NCBI GenBank assembly: GCA_051294375.1
Contig: CM119267.1
Span: 5,566,750-5,630,749 of the forward strand
Direction of reading: 5' to 3'
DNA from: Paraspadella gotoi
Lineage: Eukaryota > Chaetognatha
DNA: 64,000 bases
How positions within the stretch are numbered: the first letter of the stretch is position 1; each line of letters starts with the position of its first letter. The translations under genes and the position numbers were made by a program. This document shows positions 22,101 to 33,652 of this stretch, piece by piece. Below the pieces are notes generated by a model that had not been told where the DNA came from, made no database searches, and saw only the letters and a program-made list of their open reading frames with translations.

Positions 22101-22499
22101 ATTTTCTTCTCTCGGGAACCCGCGGTTTTTACAACATGCATTAAGTCTGAGTCGCCGGCGCCGATTCCTCGAGACGCGGCGTCGATTGTCGGCGTCATCC
22201 GGCGCCGTCCGGCATCGCCCGGCGTCGACGAGAGTCTCATCAGCGACGAGTTATCACTTCTGTTTGTGTTTTTTATTGTTGTTTTTGTTATGGTTTGTTT
22301 ATATACACAGAATCGGTATTTTTTATTGCTCAGCTACGGTCCGTCGAGCTGTTCGAAGGACGAAGGAAAAGAGGGAAAAAAATATATACAGTTTGTTCGG
22401 TGTGAATTCGCGTTGTCGTTGTTGTTGTCGTTGTCGTTGTTGTCGATTCCCGAGTTCGCGTGATGCTTCGTTCCGCCGTTTTGGCTTTTACAGTCACAA

Positions 22500-22870
22500 G
22501 GGCAAGGAAAGAGGGGGAGAGAGAGGAAAGAGAGGAAAAGGAGAAAAGGGAGTAAAGAAAAGGGAGGAAAAGAGAGGAAAGGGAGAAAAGAAAGGAGAGG
22601 AACAGAGAGGAAAGGAATGGGAGGAAAAGAGAGAAAAGAAAAGGGAGGAAAAGAGAGCAAAGGGAGAAAAGAAAGGAGAGGAACGGAGAGGAAAGGAATG
22701 GGAGGAAAAGAGAGAAAAGAAAAGGGAGGAAAAGAGAGCAAAGGTAGAAAAGAAAGGAGAGGAACGGATAGAAAAGGTATGGCAGGAAAAGAGAGGAACG
22801 GAGATGAAAGAAAAGGGAGGAACAGAAAGGAAAAGGGAGGAAAAGAGAGAAAGGGTAAAAGAAGGCAAAA
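22500..22870 (+). repeat. Purine-only minisatellite
   Basis: GGGAGGAAAAGAGAGAAAAG-type units about 60 bp apart. The + strand is almost pure purine. Confidence 0.92.
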
Positions 22871-23219
22871 AACCGTGATGGTGAATGTGAAATCAAAAGG
22901 ATGTGAAATGTGAATCTTTTCTCCCGAGGGAATTATCAATGAGTCGGATGGGGAAAGAGAGAGAGGGAGAGAGAGTGAGGAATGAAGGAGAAGGAATAAG
23001 GAAGAAGAGAGAAATTTAAAAAAAAAAAAAAACAGGAGGTTAGGAAAATATGAGAATGAAAAACTGTGGGAAGAAAGGGTGAAGTTAAAAAAAAGACAGG
23101 AAGGGTGAAGGTCAAAGTTGAAAACGAAAGGAAAAGAAAAGGGAAAGATTAAAAAAAAGAAAATAACAAAGAAGATTGTGAGAGTGAAGAGAGAGTGACA
23201 AAAGAAGGAAAGAGGGTAG

Positions 23220-23660
23220 TGGAAAGAAACCAGAGATGAAAGGGCGAAGGGATGAAGAGTGAAAGCGAAAGGCGGAAAGATTAAAGGCGAAAGGCGAAAG
23301 GCGAAATGCGAACGACGAACAGCGTAAGGCGAAAAGCGAAAGGCGAAAGGAGAAAGGCGATATGCGGAAGGCGAGAGGCGAGAGGCGAGAGGCAATAGGA
23401 AAAGGGCAAAAGACGAAAGATTAAAGGCAAAAGACAAACTGAGAAAGATGAAAAGCGTAAGGCGAATGGCGTTATGCAAAAGTCGAAAGGCGAAAGGCAA
23501 TAGGCAAAGAGAAAAAGACAAAAGTTTAAAGCCGAAAGGCGAACTGCGAAAGACGAAGAGCGTAAGACGAAAGGCGAAAGGCGAAAGGCGAAGTGAGAAG
23601 GGCGAAAGGTGAAGAGCTAGGGGCGAAAGACGAAAGGCTAACGGAAAAAATGCGAAAATC
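23220..23660 (+). repeat. GCGAAAG heptamer minisatellite
   Basis: Mirror copy of the CTTTCGC field. Confidence 0.92.
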
Positions 23661-24708
23661 AGTTTCCAAGCGAAAATAAGGGCCATGGGCGAAAAAAAAA
23701 GAAACAAAATAAGAATAAGAAAAAAGAAAGTCTAACAGCGACGAAAAAGAATTTGAACAGAGGAGAAGTAAAAGTCAATCCGCTTTTTAAATTACACCAT
23801 CGACGTTGAATCACTTTTTCATTCGAACGTCGAATCTCACGTGAAATGATGCATCTCACCGTAGTTCAGATTGAAAGTTCGTTCACCTCGAAAATCCATT
23901 TTGCTTTTTTTTAGCTCCGCAAAAGTCAATTATAATTTTTATTGATTGATTGATTGATTGACAGAAAATCTTTCGTAGGCGCGACTAAAAAAGATAAGTC
24001 TAGGATCCCAACTAAACCCGGTCCCAGACAACGTCTTCGCTGACTCTGGGAGTCAAAATTAGTCATTCCTCTTCTTTCAACTACGGATGAAGAATAAGTT
24101 TTAGAAATCAGACTCGACCGAGAATCCGGTTTTCCGGAGTCGGAGAGTTTTCGAGCGCGAAGATTAAATGTAATTTCGAGGCGGGGAACCACTGATTGAA
24201 TTGATGTATAGAGTTGGGAAAGGGGGGAGAGAGAAGGAAAGGAAGGGAAAGAGAAGAGAAGGGAAAAGAGGGGAGGAGATGTCTGGAGAGAAGAGAGAAG
24301 GAAGGTGAAGGAAAGAGAAGGGAATAGAGGTGAAAAAGAGAAGAGAACACAGGCAAATAGAAAAAAAAAGAGAAAAGAGTAGAATATTAAAGAGTAAAAG
24401 AGAAGATGAGAAAAGAAAAAATAAGAAAGGGAAAGGAAGTGAGATAATATAACCAAAAAATTCGAATTGAGCGGAAGAGAAGAAAAGTGTAATAGAAAAT
24501 AAAAGAAGAAAAAGACAAGACAGGAAAAAAGAAAGAAAAAGGAAAGAGATGACAACAAATTTAAAAAAAAGGAAAAAAAGGAAAAAAAAGGGGCGCATAG
24601 GACTCAACTTTCACCCAGACTCAAACCCTCGTCTACAGTCTGCACGAAACTTCGCGTTTATCGATTCCATAATCGTAATTTCTCTATGAGTTTTTCTCTC
24701 TTTTTTTA

Positions 24709-24961
24709 GTTGCGCCGCGAGTACTCGCGGAGCAACTGTATAAGTCACTTTTCGGTCGGTCGGTCCGTCGGTCGATCCGTCGGTCCATTGGTCTGTCCCA
24801 CTTACGTTAAAAACGCTTATAACTTGCCTATAGTTTGTTGCTCATTTGTTAAAAATAAAATCTAAGAGACTACTGGCGCCGTCTTTTGTTTTTAAATAAA
24901 TCATATAAACTATAAGGAATAAATGATATGATAAGTAAAAATAAAAGTAATGCGGCGCAAC
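24709..24961 (+). mobile_element. GTTGCGCCGC-TIR element, complete 253-bp copy
   Basis: Starts GTTGCGCCGC (24709-24718) and ends GCGGCGCAAC (24952-24961), a perfect 10-bp terminal inverted repeat. Next to the left end is a perfect palindrome CGCGAGTACTCGCG. Then come AAGTCACTTTTCGG, a GTCG/GTCC tetranucleotide array (24754-24800), CCCACTTACGTTAAAAACGC and TTGTTGCTCATTTGTTAA. No ORF: a non-autonomous element. A fixed internal (GTCY)n microsatellite recalls dipteran mini-me and other Helitron-like short elements, but TIR ends are also MITE-like; the class is unresolved. Confidence 0.88.
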
Positions 24962-26306
24962 ACCTTGTTTTTTTATTCTTCTCTTTCTTTTTTACTTTGG
25001 CTTAGCTATCAAAAACAATATGGTTGAACATGAGGGGAAAAAAACAGTTCTTTTCGTGGGAAAGTAAAAAAACAGAGATGAGCTGGAATCTCTGAAGATG
25101 ATGTTGACAACGATTGTGGTAAAAAGAGTCTCTCGGGGAGAAGCGAATATAACGCCGGGGGGGCAAAGCAGAATTACTGAGCGGGAATGGGCTGAAGAAA
25201 AAAAAAGTAAAAGATGCTAACGATGTTTTAAAGAAACGAGAAAATAAAAGGAAGAGATCGTCAGGAAACTAGACGGACAAAAAAAAAACAAAAACAGGAC
25301 ACGGATGTACGGAAAATAAAAATAAAAACCTTAGAAAATGAAGGCCGATGCCAGGAAACGAAAGTAAAAAGCGTTGAAAAAAAATATTACCGGGCGATGA
25401 AACCAAAAATAGCGGAAAAAAAAGTAGAAGCCGAAAATAATGTTGGGATTAAGTAAAGGGAAAAAAACCGTCAGGACGAATTGGAGAAATAAACGGAATT
25501 TTTTTTTTGGTTTAAAGGAGGAAAAAGAAAAAAAGGAGAGTAAAAAGGAAAAAAAGGAGAGGAAAAAAGGGATATTAATCCGAAAAAGGAAAGGATCAAC
25601 GTCCTGCGCCTGAGAAGAGACGAAGAAAATGAGTTGGAGAAATGAGAGGCGAGTCTCCATGCCAAATTTATAAAAAAAAATTACTAGTTTTCTAAAATGT
25701 ACGAAATATACATATGTAAAATGTACGAATTTGAGGTGCTGAATGAATGAGAAAGAAAACGTTAGCAATTTTCTTTTCTTTCAACGATCACGACGAAACT
25801 TAAATCTCTCAATTAAAAAAATAATAATTTTTTGTTTCAAAATTGTTCAAAACTATTTAAAGTATAACCAGTAATCCGTTTAATGTCACGTGTACATATA
25901 AGCTAGATGAGAATAATCTGTCGAAAAAAGGGAGCTCAAGGAATCCCAATAAGTGTGGCCACGATTCGTCAGAAAAAAGAAATATAAAGTATTAGACCAG
26001 GAAGATTTTTTTAAAACAAAATATTAGACATAACGCGAGAAAAAATAAGCGAAAAAAAAATGTAAAGGAAAAAAAACGAGTATTTTGCTTCGCGGTTTCT
26101 AATTACCGACTTTTTCTTTCTCGTGGACGAAAAAAGTTGGTCGAATGTTTTTGATTAGATTTTTCTTTTCTTTTTTCTTTTTTTATTTTTTTTTTTAGTT
26201 CGTTTTCTTTCTTTATTTTTTCTTTGTTTGTTTGTTTTTGTCGAAAGGAAGAAAAAAAATGGAAGTTTTAAGGTCGAGCGGTCGACGTTGAAGAAGGGAA
26301 TGAGAA
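24962..26306 (+). other. A-rich spacer, no gene supported
   Basis: Long purine/A-rich stretch; frames on the minus strand are Phe/Leu-rich by composition only. Confidence 0.45.
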
Positions 26307-26307
26307 T

Positions 26308-26363
<56 letters not shown>

Positions 26364-26450
26364 GAGAGAGAGAGAAGAGAAAAGGCGAGAGAGAGAGAGA
26401 GAGAAGAGAGAGAGAGAACGAGCGAGAAGAGAGAGAGAGAGAAGAGAGGG
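26307..26450 (+). repeat. (GA)n tract, interrupted
   Basis: About 144 bp of GAGA with GAAGAG and CGAG interruptions. Confidence 0.96.
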
Positions 26451-26686
26451 AAGAAAACCTTTTTTTTCCGCGACTGACGATAATGGAATTTTTTGCTCTA
26501 AGGTCGTAAATTAGAACAAAACGAATGAAACATCGGAAAAGAGAGGAAAGAAAAAAAAAAAGATGGGAGAAAAAAAAAGGAGGAAAAAAAAAGAAAAGAG
26601 AAACAAATAAAGAAGACGAAACAACACGGAAACGAAGAAGGGGTGAGTCGATAGAAGAAAGGAAAAGAATGATTAGGATATAAAGA

Positions 26687-26687
<1 letters not shown>

Positions 26688-26735
<48 letters not shown>

Positions 26736-26741
26736 GAAAAG
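26688..26741 (+). repeat. (GA)n tract
   Basis: GA repeats with one AGAAGAG break. Confidence 0.96.
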
Positions 26742-26867
26742 AAGAGAGTTGGCCAATGAGTTTCAATGTCAGAAGCGATGCCAGACTCCAACGAGAGAAC
26801 GATATGAGGAAGGAGGAGGAGGAGGAGGAGAAAAGAGAGGAAGAAAGGAGGAGGAAAGTCGCGAATG

Positions 26868-26901
26868 AGAGAGAGAGAGAGTGAGAGAGAGAGAGAGAGA
26901 A
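26868..26901 (+). repeat. (GA)n tract
   Basis: Short tract with a GTGAG interruption. Confidence 0.93.
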
Positions 26902-27360
26902 CGAGAGCTCGCTTGGAATACACGAAGAAGAAAGGGGAGGAAGAAGGAAGGGAGGAGGAAGAGAGGAAGATGAGAGGAAGGAGGAATTAAAGGTCTAAAA
27001 AAAGGAAAGGGAGGAAAAGAAAAGAAAGAAACGTAAGAAGAAAAAAATAAGAAAATTAAAGAGACAAGAGAAAAGGATGTAATAAGAAAGAGAAGAAACC
27101 CCAGGATGTAATTGGAGAAGACCTGACGGTCGACGCTAAGGAAAAAAAATTGAAGGGGAATTGATACGAAATGAAGCCAGGAACCGGATGTAAGGGGAAA
27201 AAAGGATTATCCGGGGAGGGGGGTGGTAGAAGAAAGGAAAAAGAAAGAAAAAGGGAAAAGACAACGAACGAACTGACGACAATGAAGATGAAAATTACGA
27301 TGTGGACAATGTTGTAAAAGTGATCCGAGCGAAAAATGGAACGAATTTATTTTTTTTTCT
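26902..27360 (+). other. Purine-rich spacer, no gene seen
   Basis: GGAGGAAG-rich sequence, then a less biased stretch. Confidence 0.45.
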
Positions 27361-27399
27361 CTTCTCTTCTTCCTCCATTTTTCTTCCTTCTTTTTTTAG

Positions 27400-27481
27400 G
27401 GGGTTGGTGGGCGTGGCTGCACGTTTGAAGGGTCTTCACGCGCGACGACTTACTTCGGCGCAATTTGTCGTCGACTTTGAA
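27400..27481 (+). CDS. Candidate exon after strong acceptor
   Basis: A pyrimidine-rich tract of about 45 bp ends CTTTTTTTAG (AG at 27398-27399), one of the best 3' splice-site matches in the window. The following GC-richer DNA is open in one frame: GLVGVAARLKGLHARRLTSA then QFVVDFEKC. No clear donor follows before the sequence turns T-rich near 27490, so the exon end is unknown. No family recognised. Confidence 0.18.
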
Positions 27482-27762
27482 AAATGCGCGGGAAAAAACT
27501 TCTTTTTTTAAAATTCTTTTATTCGATCTTTCGATACTCGTTTCAATTTTGCCTTTTTTTTTCTCTCCCGTTTTTTTTTCATATTTTTATCAATGTTACT
27601 TTTTCCTCTAGTTTTTTAATATTACTCAGTAGAGAAAATATTATATTGTCACAACGAATTTATTAGTAATAAACAAACATGTATCGAACCGGGATTTCTG
27701 TTCTTCGTCAGTGCATAAGTGTAACTGTGAAGTGCAAAATTGATTTAGTACAAACTGAGTGA

Positions 27763-27766
<4 letters not shown>

Positions 27767-27804
<38 letters not shown>
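27767..27804 (+). repeat. (GA)19 microsatellite
   Basis: 38 bp uninterrupted. Confidence 0.98.
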
Positions 27805-27808
<4 letters not shown>

Positions 27809-28190
27809 TTTGTTGCGCAACACATTGGATGAACCGATCTTGTTTTAATTCCACTTATATGTTTCTCCCTTCGTTTTTGTATATTTTTTTATTATCAGAA
27901 ATTAATTTTATATTTTTTCCGTCCTTTGTTTACAATTTTCATTTTTCTGTATCTTTAAATTTCCTTCCTTTGGCTCGGTCTTATTTTTCGCTCGCGCTAT
28001 TTTGTTTTTCTCCTATTTCTTTCTTTTTATTCATTTACTTTTTTTTCTCGGTTTTTCTACATTTTTTTTTCCGCTTCGAACTTACGTATTATCCGAAAAA
28101 AAAACAGAAACCCGACTTCTAAATCGGAAAAACAAAACGTTTTTTTTTCTGCGAGAAAATGGCGGTCATCATGATGATCATCGTCGTTAG

Positions 28191-28191
<1 letters not shown>
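27805..28191 (+). other. T-rich spacer, no gene seen
   Basis: Phe-rich frames reflect T content. Confidence 0.45.

Positions 28192-28262
<71 letters not shown>
28192..28262 (+). repeat. (CGT)24 trinucleotide
   Basis: 71 bp of perfect CGT, the longest pure trinucleotide array here. Confidence 0.99.
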
Positions 28263-28264
<2 letters not shown>

Positions 28265-28351
28265 TTTTTTCCTTCCAGGAAACCCATTTAACTTACTTCC
28301 CGCAGCCGAACGGGAAAGTTCATTTTGTTCCGAGATCGTTTTTTCTTTCAG
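28263..28351 (+). promoter_or_regulatory. Cluster of three 3' splice-site-like sequences
   Basis: Three pyrimidine tracts ending in AG within 75 bp: TTTTTTTCCTTCCAG (AG 28277-28278), ACTTACTTCCCGCAG (AG 28304-28305) and GTTTTTTCTTTCAG (AG 28350-28351). Alternative acceptors of one exon would look like this. No open frame downstream makes a strong case. Confidence 0.25.
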
Positions 28352-28865
28352 TCAGGACGGTCAGTGACTTTGATTCTACTTAGTACTTATATCAGTTCAG
28401 TTGTGGGATTCTGGATTATTTGCATATGATATAGACTATAATTTGACATTTTATAATAATCAAACTTAACGCTTTAAATTCGAGTTTAAACGAGATTCTA
28501 TTTTAAAATTCATTCAAAATTCAAGTAAATAACGAAATACTCTACAATTCAACTACTACTTAACTAAGAAATCTTTAAGCTTAAGTCTCGGACTTGATTT
28601 TATAGTAAATAAAAAATGCGTAAATGTTGCCATGGAGATTTCGTATCCTTGATTAATGTTTACCCTCCTCGCGCGTAACGAGAATTTTCGAGCATACAAA
28701 TTAGTACTCATGAAAAAAAGGTTTTTTTTTAAAAAAAGAATTTTCTTTCGTATTCGCTTCAAATTTGCTTATGGGTTTTTTAAAAATAAAATCTCACTTC
28801 CTTCAGCATAGTAATTAGTTTATTATGAACCTAATGCGTAGCTTAAGATTTGGTAACAAATTTTA
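28352..28865 (+). other. AT-rich spacer, no gene seen
   Basis: No frame above chance. Confidence 0.45.
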
Positions 28866-29036
28866 ATATATATTTGTATATTTATATTTGTTTTCAGTAT
28901 TTTTTAAAATGTTAATATTAATAATAATATTAATATTAATTAAAACGTTATAAAATTTTCATATATATTTGTATATTTATATTTGTTTACAGTATTTTTT
29001 TTAAACGTTAATATTAATATTAATATTAATTAAAAC
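28866..29036 (+). repeat. 95-bp tandem duplication, about 1.8 units
   Basis: TATTTGTATATTTATATTTG recurs at 28871 and 28966, followed in both by CAGTATTTTTT and an (ATT)n-type run. Confidence 0.92.
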
Positions 29037-29136
29037 ATTTTACTCCCTAACGGATGAAAAAAAGCTTATAGGAGATTTCGGCTTTTCTGAATAATTTTGT
29101 AATAAAGTAGATGAATAAAAGAAGAGAGGAAAAAAA

Positions 29137-29531
29137 NNNNNNNNNNNNNNNNNNNNNNNNNNNNNNNNNNNNNNNNNNNNNNNNNNNNNNNNNNNNNNNN
29201 NNNNNNNNNNNNNNNNNNNNNNNNNNNNNNNNNNNNNNNNNNNNNNNNNNNNNNNNNNNNNNNNNNNNNNNNNNNNNNNNNNNNNNNNNNNNNNNNNNNN
29301 NNNNNNNNNNNNNNNNNNNNNNNNNNNNNNNNNNNNNNNNNNNNNNNNNNNNNNNNNNNNNNNNNNNNNNNNNNNNNNNNNNNNNNNNNNNNNNNNNNNN
29401 NNNNNNNNNNNNNNNNNNNNNNNNNNNNNNNNNNNNNNNNNNNNNNNNNNNNNNNNNNNNNNNNNNNNNNNNNNNNNNNNNNNNNNNNNNNNNNNNNNNN
29501 NNNNNNNNNNNNNNNNNNNNNNNNNNNNNNN
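29137..29531. other. Assembly gap, 395 N
   Basis: Flanks are not duplicated. Confidence 0.99.
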
Positions 29532-30779
29532 ACTCACGGCAATAAGCGACGACATTTGCGTTGAAGACAATTGTTGCTACCGGAATAAAAGTTTTATCTA
29601 AATAATTAAAATAACTTGAAAAGTTATAAAATAATGAAAATAATAATTAATAATTAAAAAAAGGTAATAAATTAACTTACATGGTATAATAATCTAGAAG
29701 AATAATAACAACGATAAAGACTTTTTGCTTAACCACGGAAAATTAGTTTCGTCAACTCGGCGAATGCAACGAGATTTTAATCATTAGTAATCCTGCTCGA
29801 GATGAACGTTGATTGGCGTTAATTTGCGTTAATCGAGCGATTATCACTTCGAGGAAAAAATACAGATCTCTTTCAATTTCGCGCGGATACCAAAGCGCGA
29901 AAAATCTTCCCAGTTGGCGAATCAAATCGTCGATGCCTATTCTGCTTCTATGGAGAATCAGATTCAGAGAAACAAACTCATCTTTTCGATATTTAAAGAA
30001 AATGAGGGAAACTTAGTTCCTATTTTATCTCTAATTAACTTTTTCTTGGTACTAATTAATTCGCGTGATTTGCTTAATTTTATCAATCTCTCCAGAGATA
30101 AGGTTATAAAGAACAAAATTTGGTTCTTTCCAATCGTTTTTTAATTGATATTAATTTAAATCTCTATCTGTCGAATGTAACAATGAAATTATTATATTAG
30201 GAGTTTGCGATATAAAATTACTTTTTTCGTTCAAAATTAGAACAATTAATGTTTCTTTTTTACTAATTCAATAAAAAGCACTCGAGAACAAAAGATAAGA
30301 GGAGGAATGAATCCGAGTACTCAGAGCTGTAAATTGGTATCCATCACCGAAGAGTGAAGAGTGAAGTGGCGTCTCTTTCACGACTCTCACGAGTTTCATC
30401 CTTCGATCACGTTTCACTAATTATTCTCACAGATGGATGAAGAGAAAATATGCGTCTCCTTTTAAACATTTAACGGACTAACTGACTGAAACTCATTGAG
30501 AAAAAAAATTACGTATGACACTAATGTCTGTTTATTGTCGAAGATCCTTTTCACTGATATGAAAATAAACTCTCATAAATTGTCATAGGCAGAGAAATGG
30601 ATTATAAATAGGCTATCCTCAATAGGCCATCACAAGAATAAATTAGAAGCGGAATTGACCAAAATTAAGAGATCCCGTTTCAATCTCGGTTATATTTGAG
30701 CATCCAGGCTTCGATTCGAGGTCGCGTCGACAGATTATCGAATGAAAAATAAAAAATAAATAATAAATTGTTGGAGGAA
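29532..30779 (+). other. AT-rich spacer, no gene supported
   Basis: A frame at 29813-30016 is open but begins with TTG. Otherwise unremarkable. Confidence 0.45.
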
Positions 30780-31165
30780 TGAAAACAAAGGAAAGGAAAA
30801 GAAAAAGAAAGCGAAAGGCGCAAACGTGAAAGGAGTAAGATAAAGAAGGAAGGGAGAACGAAGACATAGAAAAGGAAGGAAAGGAAGAAATGGAAAATAA
30901 AAAAGAAATGACATTGGAACCACGAAAGAGGAAGGAAGAAAAGCGACAGAAGGAAAGTGGAATAAAAGAAAAAGGGGAGAGAGAAGAAAGGAAGTCCGAA
31001 GGAAGAGGAAAAGGAAAAAGGAAAAAAAATGGATCGACATTGGAAATAACGAAAATGAAGGAAAGAAAAAAAAAGAGAAGGAAAGGAAAGTTTAAAAAAA
31101 GGAAAGGAAGGAAGAAAAAGAGACGGAGGAGCACAGAAAGAGAGCGAAAGAGGAATCTTCGCCAC
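30780..31165 (+). repeat. Purine-rich tract, GGAAAGGAA type
   Basis: About 385 bp with few pyrimidines; no constant period. Confidence 0.85.
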
Positions 31166-31499
31166 TGATTTTTTATTCTAGATCACCGAACTGGAATAGC
31201 TTCCTGATGAAATTGGATGGAACAGAAAGGATCAAAGAAAAGCGGTGGGGGGACAGGGTCGGAAAAGTGGTGGGAGGAATGAAAATGTAGAAAGAAGGAG
31301 AGTGTAGAGGCGAATAAGAAAGAATAATTGAAATCTGAGTGGCCGGAGAAACACAAGAAGAAAGAACGCGAAGATACAAGGTTTATAGTTAAATAAAGGC
31401 AAAATAAGAGAAAGAGAGTGATACATGACAAAATATATGACACTAGAGAGAAAATGTAACAAATACAGGGAAAAGAAAGAATGAAGAAAGAGATTTAGA
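31166..31499 (+). other. Spacer, no gene seen
   Basis: Mixed sequence without a supported frame. Confidence 0.4.
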
Positions 31500-31660
31500 A
31501 AATGAGAGAAATGGGACCAAAAGAAAGAAGAGAAGACAGCGCAAAGAGAGAAAGAAAGAAAGAGAAAGAGAGAGAAAGAAAGAGAGAAAGAAAGAAAAAA
31601 AGTAAAGAAAGTAAAGAAAGAAAGAGAGAGGAGGAGAGAGAAAGTAGAAAAAAACCGAGA
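31500..31660 (+). repeat. (GAAA)n-rich tract
   Basis: AGAAAGAAAGAGAAAGAGAG-type sequence. Confidence 0.9.
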
Positions 31661-31805
31661 AAATAAAAAAGTAAATAAGAGAATAAAAATTCAAAACAAA
31701 ATCGAATCAATTAATATATAAAAGTCGTTTTGAGTAAAATAGAGAAAAACACAACTCCACTCTCGGTTACTCACTTTAACTCAGAGAGAGGACAAAACAC
31801 TACAA

Positions 31806-31818
31806 CCAGTAGGGGGCG
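31806..31818 (+). promoter_or_regulatory. CTCF-core-like motif
   Basis: CCAGTAGGGGGCG matches every position of the animal CTCF core CCASYAGRGGGCR. It sits at the start of a GC-richer block (31800-31945) that also reads SSVFTEDELESWWSAD in one + frame. A 13-mer of this degeneracy is expected only a few hundredths of a time in 64 kb, but binding cannot be inferred from one match. Confidence 0.3.
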
Positions 31819-31945
31819 GGTCACGCCGACTTCAATTCGCCGTTCTAGCTCTGTGTTCACGGAGGATGAACTTGAGTCGTGGTGGAGCGCGGATAGAACA
31901 GAGAGGGGGCGCCGGGGCGGCGAACGGGGGGGTGGTGTGTGAACT

Positions 31946-32737
31946 CCGCACGGATTCGCCTGCCCTTAGATCGCTGCCATTTTTTGATTGATGTTTTCAA
32001 TTTTTTTATGAGCAGTCGCGATTTCATTTTCTTGCCCAGAGATTGCGATTTTCATTTTTTTTTCCTTGTCATTTTAAAGTTCTTATTATCTTTTTTTTTT
32101 CCTTTTTTCAAAATAAAAAAATAGATTCTTTCTCTGCTTTCTCGGACCGAGGGTATGAAATCTGGGAGGAGCGGGGCGGGGGCAAGTCGCGAAGAAGGAA
32201 ATGAGACCGCGCTTGGGGGGGGGGGCGGGTAGTGTAGGGGGAGGAGGACGCGCGCGAAGGATTAAAAGAACGATTTTGATCTGAAGATGCCGGTTTTTCC
32301 CTTTTTACTTTTCTTTTTTTTTTTCTCTCTCTGTTCCGGGACAGTAGAAGATCGCTTAAAGTGAGATTTTTATAAGGGAGCAAAAAATAGAAGACGCATA
32401 TAGGAGGACGAAGATACTTTAAATTCAAAAATGTTTTATTTGTCGTGGTTGACTAGGTACCATTTACTAAGTCGTGGATATGATTAAACACAAATCCTAA
32501 TGGCGATTTACTTTTTTTAATTCGCAAGAAAATCAGAATTTTGTCGCTAGAGGACCGAACTTCGGTCCTGTTAAATTCGGTTGAAATACTTTTAATGGCG
32601 GAGTAATGCGAAATGTATGATATTCGATTGGAAACGCGGAGTTTAATCAAAGAGAGAGACCAGAGAGAAGAAAAAAAGAGTGTGAGGACCGCACGCCGGA
32701 TTGTCATTTTGTGATTTTTTTTTTGCACCCCCGGCGA
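31946..32737 (+). other. Spacer, no gene supported
   Basis: Includes a G-run with GGGGGGGGGGGCGGG at 32215-32228, and T-rich sequence. Confidence 0.4.
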
Positions 32738-32738
32738 A

Positions 32739-32789
<51 letters not shown>

Positions 32790-32790
32790 C
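32738..32790 (+). repeat. (CT)n tract
   Basis: CT repeats with one TCC break. Confidence 0.96.
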
Positions 32791-32919
32791 TAGGAGCATC
32801 TACCGCTCGTCTCTCGTCTCTCTCAATTCGACCTTTGCTTTATAGAAGGAAGAGAATTAAGAATTATTTGTAATCAATTTATTTTTTATTATATTTTATC
32901 TGCGGGTGATAAGAGAGGA

Positions 32920-32942
32920 AAGAGAGAGAGAGAGAGAGAGAG
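32920..32942 (+). repeat. (GA)n, short
   Basis: 23 bp. Confidence 0.93.
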
Positions 32943-33301
32943 CGGAATTAATTGAAAAAAAGAGGGAAACTCAATTTACTTTTTTTCCCTTTTATTATTA
33001 TTCTATGTTAACAATTATTATTTTTTTAAATTTAAATCAATCATGGTTTATTAGTTTGTAAATGTAAAAAATATTTTATTTGAGAAAATGTAAACAAATA
33101 TTGTTTTGTCAATGAAACGCGTTGGATCTTATCTGGACTTTCTCTCATTGGTTCCGGGGCGTAATCACGCGTCTCGCCTCGATCTAGATGTAAGACGCCA
33201 TCTTGAATCTTGTCGTCGACATGGTAGCTTGTAAATTTTATTTGACTGCACGATGGCTTAGTTAAATTGAAAGGTACGTATTACTGCATAAGCAACGATC
33301 A

Positions 33302-33322
33302 GAGAGAGAGAGAGAGAGAGAG
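33302..33322 (+). repeat. (GA)n, short
   Basis: 21 bp. Confidence 0.93.
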
Positions 33323-33372
33323 ATATTGATATCGATATTGAAAAACAAAAGTGCGAGCTTTAGGCTAGTACT

Positions 33373-33378
<6 letters not shown>

Positions 33379-33464
<86 letters not shown>
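33379..33464 (+). repeat. (GA)43 microsatellite
   Basis: 86 bp uninterrupted. Confidence 0.99.
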
Positions 33465-33469
<5 letters not shown>

Positions 33470-33652
33470 TCAATTCTCACTTTTCCATCATTAACAAGTA
33501 ACGATCCATCGGTGAGAGCCGAGGACAGTTGTAAACTTTTTATTCAACCGTGTACCGTGAGAGAGAAAAGAAGAGAGGGCTCTCCGGGCAGCAAGTATCC
33601 ACACCATTGATTAAAGCGTTTGATAAGTTTTAAAAATTACTATTAATATTAA

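Larger units (their letters stand above)
21816..24839 (-). repeat. Palindrome B, right arm
   Basis: Reverse complement of 18458-21559 with frequent single-base indels and a few substitutions. It continues to the right into the rest of the GTTGCGCCGC element. Confidence 0.95.

Noticed and set aside
20789-22463. Paired 120-140-codon frames in the two arms of palindrome B (SLISDELS... with a Cys/Phe-rich stretch)
   Set aside because: They are the same DNA seen twice, have no ATG near the start, and the arms disagree through indels, so conservation between arms is not independent evidence.
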